Part shown: positions 7,563 to 16,472 of the stretch, piece by piece | Numbering within the stretch: position 1 is the stretch's first letter | Layout: every line of letters starts with the position of its first letter | Source of the DNA: an uncultured Prevotella sp. | GTDB lineage: Bacteria; Bacteroidota; Bacteroidia; Bacteroidales; Bacteroidaceae | Direction of reading: 5' to 3' | Assembly (NCBI GenBank): GCA_934272845.1 | Contig: CAKQSF010000002.1 | Location: 113,846-177,845 of the forward strand | Length of the DNA stretch: 64,000 bases | Program-made: the position numbers and the translations under genes | Notes under the pieces: generated by a model | Databases searched by the model: none | Told to the model about the DNA's origin: nothing | The model's input: the letters and a program-made list of their open reading frames with translations, nothing else

Positions 7563-8906
7563 TCAATATGGTTCTTTTCTAACAAACTTTTTCAATAAAA
7601 AAGTTAGGAAGTAGGGGAATGTATAGAATTGTCCGTTAAAGCCAATATTCCTGTTGCATAACTTAATACCATATTTAACGTCAGGGTATTTACTGTCTTG
7701 TGCGGTTAACTTAGACAATGATTTCGTAGCATTGTCGGTAGCCTTTACCTCAATAGGGATGAGGGAATCTTTGTCACGAATAAAGAAATCCATCTTGAGT
7801 GTAGACTTCTCGTTGCGGTAGAAATAAAGGTTATACCCCAATTTAACGAGCATATCGCCAACGATGTTCTCGTATAGTGCCCCCTTGTATGTGCCATAGT
7901 TCTTGTTTACCCTAATGTCTTCTTGCGACTCCTCGTCAAGTGAGGCAACGAGCAAGCCGGTGTCCTTATAGTATATTTTGTAAGACTTCGGGTCATAATT
8001 ACCTTTTAGTGGTAGAGACACTTGCGCCAGACAGTAGCAGACATTGATTATACCTGCGTCACGTAGCCACTCCACGGTACCTACATACTCACGGTTACGT
8101 GCTCCATGTGCTATTTTGCTAATTTGAAACTTCTTGTTGTCTTGTCCCAAGAATACAGATATGTGGTCATACACGTTTTTTATCTTTCCTTTGTCGAGAC
8201 CTTGTGCATACTTCGTTATGTCTTCTTCGTAATCTAATAGAAGTTGACGCTGTAGTCTTAGTGTGCCACTGAAGTTGTCATTAGTAACAAATTGGTTGAC
8301 AACGGCAGGCATACCGCCTATTGTCATGTATTCTCTGAACAATGTTCCCATGACTTCCATCTCCATGTTTGAGAGTGGTGTCACATTATACATCTTATCA
8401 TACAAACGCTTTATGAACGCTTCGCCATACCCTTTTGCCCATAGAAATTCCTCAAAATCCATGGAGTGCATGGTGTAGTCTTCCTTGTATCCAACGCTGT
8501 TTGACTCTATCTCCTGATAGTTTATGCCCATGAGCGAGCCTGAACATATAACGTCGTATCGTCCATCAATCTTGAACGCCTTTAGACTCGTGGCGCAAGT
8601 GGGACAGTCTTGTATCTCATCGAAGAAGAAAAGTGTATTTCCTTCTTCTACTGTTATTGACGGATCGATAAGCGTAATGTTTCTTATTATGCTATTAACC
8701 TCGTATCCTTCCTCAAATATTGCTTTAAATTTCTTTTCTAATACAAAGTTTATGGCAACGATGTTTTTGTAGTTTTCCTGGGCAAAATGCATGATTGACG
8801 CCGTCTTACCAACCTGTCTTGCGCCTTTAACAATAAGGGGCATTCTTTCATTATCTTTCTTCCACTGTGTGAGATATGTGTCTATTTTTCTTTGCAATAG
8901 TTTCAT
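7563..8906 (-). CDS. AAA_14/DUF4143 family ATPase
   Basis: A 447-residue protein. The N-terminal P-loop is VKGARQVGKTASIM (about residues 28-41), the Walker B segment is TLFFFDEIQDC, and the sensor region is VICSGSLMG. The C-terminal DUF4143 half ends with the nuclease-like MDFFIRDKDSLIPIEVKA motif. I use the ATG at 8906; a TTG two codons earlier is less likely. This family is common in Bacteroidales as stand-alone genes of unknown role; a DNA- or substrate-directed ATPase is often assumed. Four 32-bp iterons lie just upstream (8939-9054) and may be its operator. Confidence 0.85.
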   Translation of the reverse strand: MKLLQRKIDTYLTQWKKDNERMPLIVKGARQVGKTASIMHFAQENYKNIVAINFVLEKKFKAIFEEGYEVNSIIRNITLIDPSITVEEGNTLFFFDEIQDCPTCATSLKAFKIDGRYDVICSGSLMGINYQEIESNSVGYKEDYTMHSMDFEEFLWAKGYGEAFIKRLYDKMYNVTPLSNMEMEVMGTLFREYMTIGGMPAVVNQFVTNDNFSGTLRLQRQLLLDYEEDITKYAQGLDKGKIKNVYDHISVFLGQDNKKFQISKIAHGARNREYVGTVEWLRDAGIINVCYCLAQVSLPLKGNYDPKSYKIYYKDTGLLVASLDEESQEDIRVNKNYGTYKGALYENIVGDMLVKLGYNLYFYRNEKSTLKMDFFIRDKDSLIPIEVKATDNATKSLSKLTAQDSKYPDVKYGIKLCNRNIGFNGQFYTFPYFLTFLLKKFVRKEPY

Positions 8907-8938
8907 AATCAATCTGTTTGTGCTGCAAAGTTGTACAT

Positions 8939-9054
8939 AAAATCACAAAATTCCAAGGTTTTTAGTTGTAAAAATCACAAAATTCCAAGGTTTTTGGTCG
9001 TAAAAATCACAAAATTCCAAGGATAATGAGTATGGAAATCACATTTTCTCTTAA
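8939..9054. repeat. four 32-bp iterons upstream of the AAA/DUF4143 gene
   Basis: AAAATCACAAAATTCCAAGG occurs exactly at 8939, 8971 and 9003. A degenerate copy (GAAATCACATTTTCTC) begins at 9035. The period is exactly 32 bp, about three helical turns, so all copies face the same side of the DNA. They start 33 bp before the start codon, next to a CAACTTTG-type -7 box (about 8925-8933, minus). An operator array is the likely reading. Confidence 0.85.
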
Positions 9055-9070
9055 GAATGTTAGTCATCAT

Positions 9071-9532
9071 CTAATCATTATACAGCAGTCTGCGCACTGA
9101 TACGTCAGCGAAAGTCTGCGGAACGATGCACGGTTGTGGTGACCTTTGTTTGTCGGAAGTGGCTTGCAGGCAAATGGTTGTACCGTCAATAAAGTCTAAA
9201 CCGTAGATGTTGAACCTTTTGTTTCCTCTCACTTGAAATTCCTGTGTCTTGCCAATGGCGGGGATAAAGAGTATTATGCGGTAGTCATTGCTGTCTTTAT
9301 TGGTCGTGTTAACGTATCCTGTAATATGCTGTTCCGTCTCAAACGTTGTAGAAACGCCTGTTGGTGCTTTGGTGAATGATGTATCTTTTAACAGACATTG
9401 TAAGTCAAGAATGGTGTGTGAGGATGGTACTACGGAAGGCATGCTGTCACGTTCTTGGGAATGGCAAATGGTGATGGTACTGCAAAAAAAAGAAAATGAT
9501 AGCATGAAAAATATTAGGAAGCGTCGTAACAT
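9071..9532 (-). CDS. small secreted protein, possible remnant of a larger envelope protein
   Basis: A 153-residue protein with a clear signal peptide (MLRRFLIFFMLSFSFFCSTITICHSQ). The body has a beta-rich region with IILFIPAIGKTQEFQVRGNKR and IYGLDFIDGTTICLQATSDK. The second segment resembles the repeating strand motif before the plug of very large Bacteroidetes TonB-dependent/MG2-type proteins. No catalytic motif is visible and the C-terminus stops soon after. It may be a shortened relic of such a protein or a free-standing secreted protein. It lies downstream of the histidine kinase gene by 28 bp, so it could be co-transcribed. Confidence 0.6.
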   Translation of the reverse strand: MLRRFLIFFMLSFSFFCSTITICHSQERDSMPSVVPSSHTILDLQCLLKDTSFTKAPTGVSTTFETEQHITGYVNTTNKDSNDYRIILFIPAIGKTQEFQVRGNKRFNIYGLDFIDGTTICLQATSDKQRSPQPCIVPQTFADVSVRRLLYND

Positions 9533-9559
9533 AAGGTAAATAGTTGTAGGGTTAGTATA

Positions 9560-10408
9560 TTATAGTGTACTGCTGATGACGTAAGTGACGTGGAAACCGC
9601 TCTGTGGTGTGTCGGCTAATGATAGCGACATATTCTGAAGAAGAAGTATTTGGCGTGACAGAGACAGTCCGATGCCGTTGCCGTTAGGTTTGGTTGTGAA
9701 GAAGGGGACGAAGATGTCGCGGCGTACATCAGGCGGTATTGGTGCGCCATCGTTACTGATAAGAATATCGTTCTTGTCATCGTGGCATATAGATATGGTC
9801 TTTGCGCCAGCCTCGATAGCATTCTTTAGTATGTTGATGAAAACCTGGCGCAACAGGTTTCGGTCGGCATTGACGGTGAATTGGGGCGAGATGTTTGTCT
9901 GCCACTGAACGTTAGGGAATGTCTTTCGTATGGAGTCAATGAACGATGATAAGGTGATTGCCTCTAACTGTGGCTTTTGTAGTTGCGTTATCTTACGGTA
10001 ACTGTTGACGAAGTTAGTTAAGGCGGTGCTGGTATCGTGAATAGTCTGTATGCCTTCTTCGTATGGCGAGCCTTTCAATGCGGTAGAGTCGAGGTACGTC
10101 TGGCAGATGCTTTGTATTGGAGCCGTGGCGTTCATCACCTCGTGAGTGAGCACACGGGTGAGACGTTGCCATGCTTCTACCTCGTTGCGCATGGTGAGAT
10201 TACTGATGTCTTTAACGGTATCGTTGAGAGCCTTTTGCATGGCTCGCTCGCCAAAGAATAGTCCTCGTAGCGGTAAGGCGAAGGAATAGTCATGGCAGCG
10301 CAGTGCTTCGCGCATCAGTTGTGCCCTATGGCGCAACAGGCATTGGTGGCGATAGAATAACCAAGAGGTGATGACTATAATGAGCGTGAGTATGATGGCG
10401 ACGGTCAT
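9560..10408 (-). CDS. sensor histidine kinase, single membrane anchor
   Basis: A 282-residue kinase. One N-terminal membrane helix (about residues 3-19) is followed by a short linker with no obvious sensor or HAMP domain. The phosphorylated His lies in LTHEVMNATAP (His89). The ATP-binding domain has the N box (LKNAIEAGA), ISNDGAPI, and the G boxes TTKPNGNGIGLSLSRQI. It follows its response regulator by 15 bp. The lack of a periplasmic domain suggests sensing within the membrane or via a partner, perhaps the divergently encoded ABC transporter. Confidence 0.88.
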   Translation of the reverse strand: MTVAIILTLIIVITSWLFYRHQCLLRHRAQLMREALRCHDYSFALPLRGLFFGERAMQKALNDTVKDISNLTMRNEVEAWQRLTRVLTHEVMNATAPIQSICQTYLDSTALKGSPYEEGIQTIHDTSTALTNFVNSYRKITQLQKPQLEAITLSSFIDSIRKTFPNVQWQTNISPQFTVNADRNLLRQVFINILKNAIEAGAKTISICHDDKNDILISNDGAPIPPDVRRDIFVPFFTTKPNGNGIGLSLSRQILLLQNMSLSLADTPQSGFHVTYVISSTL

Positions 10409-10423
10409 AGGGCGTGTTTAGGG

Positions 10424-10963
10424 TTATTGGTCAGTAGTATTTGATGAACAGGCTTTCACTTTATTGTACAGAGTCTGGCGCGTAATGCCGAGCAGTTCCG
10501 CAGCCTTACTCATGTTACCGTGGCATTTGTCAACCACTTTCTTTACGTGTTTGGACTCCACTTCACCGAGAGATTCCACTGTGATGTTGCTCGTAATAGC
10601 ATCGTGAATGGTACGTTTCAGTTCGTCATTGTCCCACGGTTTAGTAACGAAGTCAGCGGCACCGCTCTTCAGTCCGCGTACTGCCAACTTTACATCAGCA
10701 TAGGCTGTGATGAGTATCACAGGAGTATTGGGGTGGTGTTTCGTTATGGTGCGAAGCCAAAGAAGACCATCCTGCCCAGAGTTTACGCCAGGCGAGAAGT
10801 TCATGTCGAGCAGAACAGCGTCTATTTGCTGCTGCCTCATAGTGGAGAGAAGGCTCTCTGGCGTGGCGAGCGTGATAATACGCTGGAACATACCAGCGAG
10901 ACATATCTTCAAAGCGGTAAGAACCGCCGTGTTATCGTCAACTATCAGTAGTGTGTTATACAT
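10424..10963 (-). CDS. response regulator, receiver plus Fis-type HTH (RegA/PrrA-like)
   Basis: A 179-residue regulator starting at ATG 10963 (MYNTLLIVDDN). The receiver has the acidic pair Asp9/Asp10, phospho-acceptor Asp53 (LLDMNF) and the switch lysine in VTKPWDND. The C-terminus is a Fis-like helix-turn-helix (NMSKAAELLGITRQTLYNKV). The AAA+ sigma-54 activator domain of NtrC proteins is absent, so it should act with ordinary sigma factors, as RegA does. It sits 15 bp before the kinase gene and about 200 bp from the divergent ABC operon, its probable target. Confidence 0.88.
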   Translation of the reverse strand: MYNTLLIVDDNTAVLTALKICLAGMFQRIITLATPESLLSTMRQQQIDAVLLDMNFSPGVNSGQDGLLWLRTITKHHPNTPVILITAYADVKLAVRGLKSGAADFVTKPWDNDELKRTIHDAITSNITVESLGEVESKHVKKVVDKCHGNMSKAAELLGITRQTLYNKVKACSSNTTDQ

Positions 10964-11104
10964 ACGTGCAAAGGTAATGTTTTTTGTGTTTAACGGCAAA
11001 CATTGTGCGCATAAATTGCGGGAAAGGGCGGGAAAGTGTCAAGAAATCATACAGGTAAGTGTATGAATAATAGACAGTCGGACACTTTTCTTATAAAGAA
11101 GGCA

Positions 11105-11134
11105 TTGTAGAAAGGGAGGGATGATGTACCTTTG
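11105..11134 (+). promoter_or_regulatory. Bacteroidetes-type promoter for the ABC operon
   Basis: TTG at 11105-11107, a 19-bp spacer, and the -7 box TACCTTTG at 11127-11134, matching the Bacteroidetes consensus. The start codon of the permease is 36 bp further on. Confidence 0.65.
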
Positions 11135-11170
11135 CGGTATAATTCATAAATCATTAAAAATATAATCGCT

Positions 11171-12868
11171 ATGTTACCTTTATTAAAACATAACCTAACG
11201 GCAGGTTGGCGAAACATAAAGAAATACAAGGCGCAGAACGTTATCTCTGTTCTCTGCGTTTCGGTAGGCGTACTGTGTTTTGCTGTAACGTTGTATTTTG
11301 CAAACATTATCTGGTATAATGTGGGGACATATCTCTATAATGACAATCTGTACGATGTTAAAATGCAAGATAGAGACGGTGCTTACAAGTACAACTATAG
11401 TCGTGAGGAGATACAAAAGATAAAACGTCTGCCGAGTATAGAGAGCGTGGTGTATGAGAGTGATGACATTGTTGGTGCGCTCAGTACAGGCAAGTCTGTT
11501 GGCAGGAAGACAGTAAACAGCAGCATAGTTAGTAGCGATTGGCTTTCAGTTAATAGTTTCCGTTCCTATGCTACGGGCGATATAGTGGGGGAGCAGAAGG
11601 CTGGTACCGCTGTTATCGGACGCAAACTTGCCGAGCGTCTTTATCCGAAAGCAGAACAGGCTATAGGTCGTGAGGTCGTGGTTGACGGAATGAAGTATAC
11701 CATAAGCGGCGTGGTATATTCACGAACGTATATAGGTAAGGCGGACAAGGTGTTTGTTGTGAAAGACAATGCCCCAATGGTAAACATGAGAGTTATAGGG
11801 AAGAGTGGCTATACTGCTAAACAGATGCGTGATGATATCAACTCTGCCTTTTATCCAAAGTACACTTGCGACAAGAATTATAAGGAGGATAATAGAGTTA
11901 TATTGCTCTTCGCAACACTGTGTGTAGTATTGCTTGGTTCAGGAATATTGGTGATGAGCGTGACGGGTTACTTAAAGATGCTGTTGCAGTTGTTTACGCT
12001 TCGTGGTAGAGAGATGGCTTTACGGCGCTGTAATGGGGCAAGTTCTTGGCAGTTATTCCAGTTGTTGTGTGACGAACTGTTTATCTCCTTTGCCTTTGTC
12101 GCAGTTGTTTCTGTGGTGCTGTCGTATGTTTTTCAATTCTATTTTGTACCATTTCTCACGGCAATAACCTTGATGGATTGGATAGATTTCATTCCTGCAA
12201 TGATACATAAGATGTGCGTTTGGGTAGTGGTGTTGACGTTTTTCGTTTCGGTGTTGATAGCATGGTTAACGGTAAAAGATACGTTACGTTCACCGCTTGC
12301 TGCTGAAGTGAAGCGTAATTCATATCGTCATACGTGGTGGAACAAGGCTATGCAGGTGGTACAATACACCGTTGCAATGCTGTTGTTTGGTGTTATGGTA
12401 GCCTTGATATATTCATTTAATTCGGCATTAAATATAGAACATATCCATAACGCTCAGAGATTAGTGCAGATGTATGAATTTGGTTACATCTTATCGGTCG
12501 TTGTGATGATAGTAGGAGTGCTATGTGTTGTTATGACAGTATATTCTACCATTGCTCTTGACACCCGTGGCAGACAGAAAGAGATTGCCATACGCAAGGT
12601 GAACGGTGCGAAGAGGCGTGACATAGTTATGATGTTCGCACGTTATTACATCGTGACGTTGTCGGTATCTTTCGCTATTAGTTTTGTGTTTCTTATCCTA
12701 TTAAGTATGACGGGACGCAACCAATGGTCGCTATCATATACTGCGGAATGTGTCGTTCCATACTTAGTGAGCGCGATGATGGTAGCAGGCATTACCGCAG
12801 TAACGGTGTGGAATAAGATAAACGCTATATCAAAGGTTAATCCATCAATGTTAATTAAGAAAGAATGA
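11171..12868 (+). CDS. ABC transporter permease, FtsX/MacB type
   Basis: A 565-residue integral membrane protein. There is one membrane helix near residues 25-50, an extracytoplasmic MacB-like domain up to about residue 240, then a block of helices (about 245-275, 295-330, 345-370). A second half has four or more helices (about 400-565) without its own large periplasmic domain. FtsX signatures RGREMALRRCNGAS and RGRQKEIAIRKVNGAKR occur before the helix groups. The following gene, one base after its stop, encodes the ATPase. Such pairs move peptides or lipoproteins, or act as mechanotransmission machines. The divergent two-component system suggests induction by envelope stress (inference). Confidence 0.88.
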   Translation: MLPLLKHNLTAGWRNIKKYKAQNVISVLCVSVGVLCFAVTLYFANIIWYNVGTYLYNDNLYDVKMQDRDGAYKYNYSREEIQKIKRLPSIESVVYESDDIVGALSTGKSVGRKTVNSSIVSSDWLSVNSFRSYATGDIVGEQKAGTAVIGRKLAERLYPKAEQAIGREVVVDGMKYTISGVVYSRTYIGKADKVFVVKDNAPMVNMRVIGKSGYTAKQMRDDINSAFYPKYTCDKNYKEDNRVILLFATLCVVLLGSGILVMSVTGYLKMLLQLFTLRGREMALRRCNGASSWQLFQLLCDELFISFAFVAVVSVVLSYVFQFYFVPFLTAITLMDWIDFIPAMIHKMCVWVVVLTFFVSVLIAWLTVKDTLRSPLAAEVKRNSYRHTWWNKAMQVVQYTVAMLLFGVMVALIYSFNSALNIEHIHNAQRLVQMYEFGYILSVVVMIVGVLCVVMTVYSTIALDTRGRQKEIAIRKVNGAKRRDIVMMFARYYIVTLSVSFAISFVFLILLSMTGRNQWSLSYTAECVVPYLVSAMMVAGITAVTVWNKINAISKVNPSMLIKKE

Positions 12869-12869
12869 T

Positions 12870-13550
12870 ATGATAAAGTTAGAGAATATAACAAAGGTTT
12901 TTGGCATGGAAGATGCCATAACAACGTCGCTTAACGGTGTGAGCATTGACGTAAAGGAAGGTGAGTTTGTTGCGATAATGGGTCCTTCGGGATGTGGAAA
13001 GTCTACACTACTCAACATCATGGGACTTATTGATGTGCCGACAGGGGGAAGATACTACCTCAATGGCATGGAGGTTAGTGATTTAGACGAGAGTGATCGC
13101 ACTGATGTGAGAAAGGGATTGATGGGCTTTGTGTTCCAGAGTTTTAACCTTATTGATGACCTTACCGTTAGCGAGAACGTGGAGTTGCCGTTGGTTTACA
13201 TGGGTGTTCCTAAGAAAGAGCGTGAGGAAATGGTGCTAAATGTGTTGCGAAGCGTGAATATGTCACATCGTATGGGTCATCTGCCAAGCCAACTTTCAGG
13301 TGGACAACAGCAGCGTGTGGCTATTGCGAGGGCTGTGGTCAGTAAGCCGAAGATAATACTTGCTGATGAACCTACGGGTAATTTAGACTCTAAGAATGGA
13401 CATGACGTGATGGAACTGCTATCGCGTCTGAACGAGGAAGGAACCACTATTGTTATGGTTACGCACTCAAAGCACGATGCGACGTATGCTGACCGCATCA
13501 TAAACCTGTATGACGGACAGGTGGTAGAGAGCGTAGACGACCTGTTGTAA
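12870..13550 (+). CDS. ABC transporter ATP-binding protein (MacB/LolD type)
   Basis: A 226-residue ATPase with Walker A GPSGCGKST, Q-loop FVFQSFNLI, signature [14 protein letters not shown], Walker B IILADEPTGNLD and H-loop VTHSKH. The length and the NLDSKNG motif are typical of the MacB/LolD/FtsE group. It is translated right after the permease (1-bp gap), and both surely form one transporter. Confidence 0.93.
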   Translation: MIKLENITKVFGMEDAITTSLNGVSIDVKEGEFVAIMGPSGCGKSTLLNIMGLIDVPTGGRYYLNGMEVSDLDESDRTDVRKGLMGFVFQSFNLIDDLTVSENVELPLVYMGVPKKEREEMVLNVLRSVNMSHRMGHLPSQLSGGQQQRVAIARAVVSKPKIILADEPTGNLDSKNGHDVMELLSRLNEEGTTIVMVTHSKHDATYADRIINLYDGQVVESVDDLL

Positions 13551-13621
13551 GTCTTTTTTCTAAGAGTGGCATCTTAATATAAGATAATAGAAGGGTAGTT
13601 TTCCTTGTTCCGTTACATAAA

Positions 13622-13659
13622 AAATCTCCCTATTGCAAGCCTTTGCAATAGGGAGATTT
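13622..13659 (-). terminator. intrinsic terminator after the DUF5686 gene
   Basis: A near-perfect stem (AAATCTCCCTATTGCAA / TTTGCAATAGGGAGATTT). On the minus strand it is followed by TTTTTTATG. It lies between convergent operons and may work weakly for the plus strand too. Confidence 0.85.
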
Positions 13660-13674
13660 GCGTATATCTGATTC

Positions 13675-16245
13675 TTAGAACGTTAGTCTGAAACCGAACC
13701 TTACACCGTGTTTTGTTGCGGTAGGAAGGTTAAGATAGGTTAGACGACGCACATATTCCACAGAGAGGAGTTTGAAAATGTTCGTGATTCCAAGACGGAA
13801 TTCCATGTATGGGTTCTTGGTATCCATAACATAACAGCCTGCCGGGAAGTACATAAGACGACTGTTGTCGAGATTACATGCCGCTGTTGGGTCATTACGC
13901 TCTGATAAACCTCCATATAGAATGTTGAAACCTATCAATTCGCGCCACTGCATATGCTTGATAAGCGGTATGCGATTGAAGAGTTTGCCGTTTGCATTCC
14001 ATTCTAATGAGAGAGAAACGTACTTGTCGTTAAGGAACTCCATGTTGTTTATCAACTCAAATGTCTCTGGCTGCCAGATGTAAGACAGGTTAGCAGCAGG
14101 TGCTATGAGCAATGGGAATGGTACTTGACTCCACTGCATTCCGCCCTTCAAGAAGCAGTCAATCTTACCCCAACTGTTGAGCCAAAGGCGTTTGTAGATG
14201 GATGCTTCGGTTACGTTATAGTTGTAATCACCACCCATTACGCCTTTAAGACCTATTGTATGCTTCAGTTTGAATATCGGAGCATCACGGTTTGTGGGGA
14301 AGCGGCGCTGCTTAGAGTTGATGTATGACTGTCCTGGTGAGTAAACTAACTGTAGGTAAAGTTCCGTGGTACGGTACTGACCTTGTTCACCGTCAGGCAG
14401 AGGCATGCCTACATTCTCGAACTTCCAATCGCCAACGGCCCTGTTACTTTCAAACTTAATACCACCGAAGATGCCGAAGCCCCATTCCTCTTCACGTTCG
14501 AAATCGATTGTTTGACGATGGTAGTATGACATCTTCTCAACCTTGCTCCAGCGCAATGATGCGAAGACGTTATCCTTATCCACATTCTTGAACTTATCAG
14601 ATGGAGAAGCAATGTCGTATGATGCTCCAACGATGATGTTACGTTTAGGATATTCTTCTGGTGAATATGCTTTCTTGTTGAAAGAGTATGTGAATGTGCC
14701 TCCCCAGTAGTTGTTCTTGGTTTTGAAGCCGTGGGCTACGTATCCTTTCAGAAAAGCGTGTGGGTTAAGGCTGGCAGTTGTCTGTGCTGATCCTCTGAGG
14801 CGGAAACCGTCAATGTCGTTTGACGATACCATAGAGTTGATAGGACCTATGTCTACCTTGCTGGGATGACCAGCCTTCGATGTTTCTACGAAGTTTTCCA
14901 TTACGGCTTTCATGCCTGTTATGAGCCAACCGAATCCCTTTATGCTCTTGATGCCTTTAAGGAAATTGTCCATTCCCTCTTCACCTGTTGTCAGACCTAC
15001 CTCACGATTGTCCGTCCAATAGTCGGTATTACGCATCTCTGAATATGGGTCACGCTTCTCCTTTGCCTTTCCTCGGAATATCTTTGGATCTATAGGATCG
15101 AACGAATAGTCGTTACGACGCGACACACGAGATACAAGGAAGTTTGTGTTCTTGCCTGCTATGGTCATTTCAACGAGCATATCGTTGGTAGACAGAACCC
15201 AATCACCTGAAGGTAAGCGTAGGTATTCCTGCTCTATTGCCATGTTCTTGACGAAGTTTACGTCAGAGCGTGACGGTATGCTTAGGTGTACTTTCTTTAC
15301 ATGTAGCGTAGAATCCTTCAATATATAGAGGTCGCCACGGAAGCCAAAGTCCTGCTGATTGTTAGGTAAGAACGACACTTGTATGCACGAATCTCCATCT
15401 ACTTGCAGGGTATCGACAATGTAATACCTGTAAAAGCCTATGGCCTGTTTGCCTATTGGTGACGTGAATGGGAACTGAAGCAGGCGCACTTGATCGTCAT
15501 AGATGTCTACTTCGCTAAATACTTCGTTCGCCATTGTAGTGAAGATGTCACCTGTTTCTATCAGTTCATTAACTCCGTTGGATTTTTCTGCGTCTACATA
15601 GATACGTTCTTTGGCAGGGTCCTTGCGGTAATACTTATGGAATACCTTCTCGGTAACGATGACAGGTAAAACATTTTTTCCCGTTATAGGGTTCTTTTCT
15701 ACCTGGTTCTTCAGCCATGGCTTGCGCGCATAAACTCCTGAATCGAGCGATGCCTTACTGATATCATTAAGTGATATTGTTATTCTTTCATAGTTTCGGT
15801 ACTGGTAAAAGTCCTTGTTGTCAAGGCTGGTCTTTTTCTTTGCTGCAATGACGCGTTTCATTAACTCTACTGCAGGGTTTTCCTTGCGTGAGTACTTTGA
15901 CCTCTTTGACTTCACCATTACCTCATCCAAATACTTGGATTCTGCCTTCAACTTCACGTTAAGCACTGCGGGTGTTGATGAAGTCACTTTCATTGTTTTG
16001 GACTTGTAGCCAACGGCGGAGAAAGTAATGGTCCATCCGTCATGGCGGGCTATCTTATATACTCCATAAACATCACTGATTGCCGCTACATGGTTGCCTT
16101 TGTACGACACACTAGCGAAAGGGATGCTGTCGCCATTTTCGGCATCTATCACTGCACCTCTTATCTGAGCCTTGGCGGCTATGGCCAAAAAGCATACCAC
16201 AAAAATTAGAATTATTCTCTCTACCTTTACCACTGATTGTATCAC
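13675..16245 (-). CDS. DUF5686 / carboxypeptidase-regulatory-like outer-membrane protein
   Basis: An 856-residue exported protein. A signal sequence (about residues 8-26) precedes a carboxypeptidase-D regulatory-like beta-sandwich (IRGAVIDAENGDSIPFASVSY, residues 28-110). The remainder matches the DUF5686 layout and ends in beta-barrel-like strands with a terminal aromatic (GFRFGFRLTF type). The family is frequent in Bacteroidetes outer membranes; its function is not established. It stands alone between a terminator and its own promoter. Confidence 0.85.
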   Translation of the reverse strand: MIQSVVKVERIILIFVVCFLAIAAKAQIRGAVIDAENGDSIPFASVSYKGNHVAAISDVYGVYKIARHDGWTITFSAVGYKSKTMKVTSSTPAVLNVKLKAESKYLDEVMVKSKRSKYSRKENPAVELMKRVIAAKKKTSLDNKDFYQYRNYERITISLNDISKASLDSGVYARKPWLKNQVEKNPITGKNVLPVIVTEKVFHKYYRKDPAKERIYVDAEKSNGVNELIETGDIFTTMANEVFSEVDIYDDQVRLLQFPFTSPIGKQAIGFYRYYIVDTLQVDGDSCIQVSFLPNNQQDFGFRGDLYILKDSTLHVKKVHLSIPSRSDVNFVKNMAIEQEYLRLPSGDWVLSTNDMLVEMTIAGKNTNFLVSRVSRRNDYSFDPIDPKIFRGKAKEKRDPYSEMRNTDYWTDNREVGLTTGEEGMDNFLKGIKSIKGFGWLITGMKAVMENFVETSKAGHPSKVDIGPINSMVSSNDIDGFRLRGSAQTTASLNPHAFLKGYVAHGFKTKNNYWGGTFTYSFNKKAYSPEEYPKRNIIVGASYDIASPSDKFKNVDKDNVFASLRWSKVEKMSYYHRQTIDFEREEEWGFGIFGGIKFESNRAVGDWKFENVGMPLPDGEQGQYRTTELYLQLVYSPGQSYINSKQRRFPTNRDAPIFKLKHTIGLKGVMGGDYNYNVTEASIYKRLWLNSWGKIDCFLKGGMQWSQVPFPLLIAPAANLSYIWQPETFELINNMEFLNDKYVSLSLEWNANGKLFNRIPLIKHMQWRELIGFNILYGGLSERNDPTAACNLDNSRLMYFPAGCYVMDTKNPYMEFRLGITNIFKLLSVEYVRRLTYLNLPTATKHGVRFGFRLTF

Positions 16246-16310
16246 TTAATTACCTATATAATTTCTTTACACTTTATATTAGTAATGGTTTACTCATTAC
16301 TTAACGCTTG

Positions 16311-16318
16311 CAAAGTTA
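16311..16318 (-). promoter_or_regulatory. -7 box of the DUF5686 gene promoter
   Basis: TAACTTTG on the minus strand, about 66 bp before the start codon, matches the Bacteroidetes -7 consensus. No convincing -33 TTTG is seen at the normal spacing. Confidence 0.5.
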
Positions 16319-16392
16319 CACATTAATTATAAAATAAAAGAAAACTTAATGTAGTTTTTTGAGTTTATCTAGTAAAAAATGACATAAAATAA

Positions 16393-16446
16393 CCCAAAAA
16401 GAGTAGTAATAGACCTGTTCCTTGTCTATATTCTGCTCTTTTTGGG
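16393..16446 (-). terminator. hairpin after queC
   Basis: Outer stem CCCAAAAAGAG/CTCTTTTTGGG with an inner AATAGAC/GTCTATA stem. On the minus strand TTATTTTATG follows. It lies just past the queC stop and is a likely intrinsic terminator. Confidence 0.65.
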
Positions 16447-16472
16447 CTCGAAATTTGTTGTGAGTTTATTTA

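Noticed and set aside
11115..11136. Sigma-54 promoter (GG...GC) before the ABC permease
   Set aside because: The spacing is poor, the nearby regulator lacks the AAA+ domain needed for sigma-54, and the Bacteroidetes -33/-7 pair fits better.
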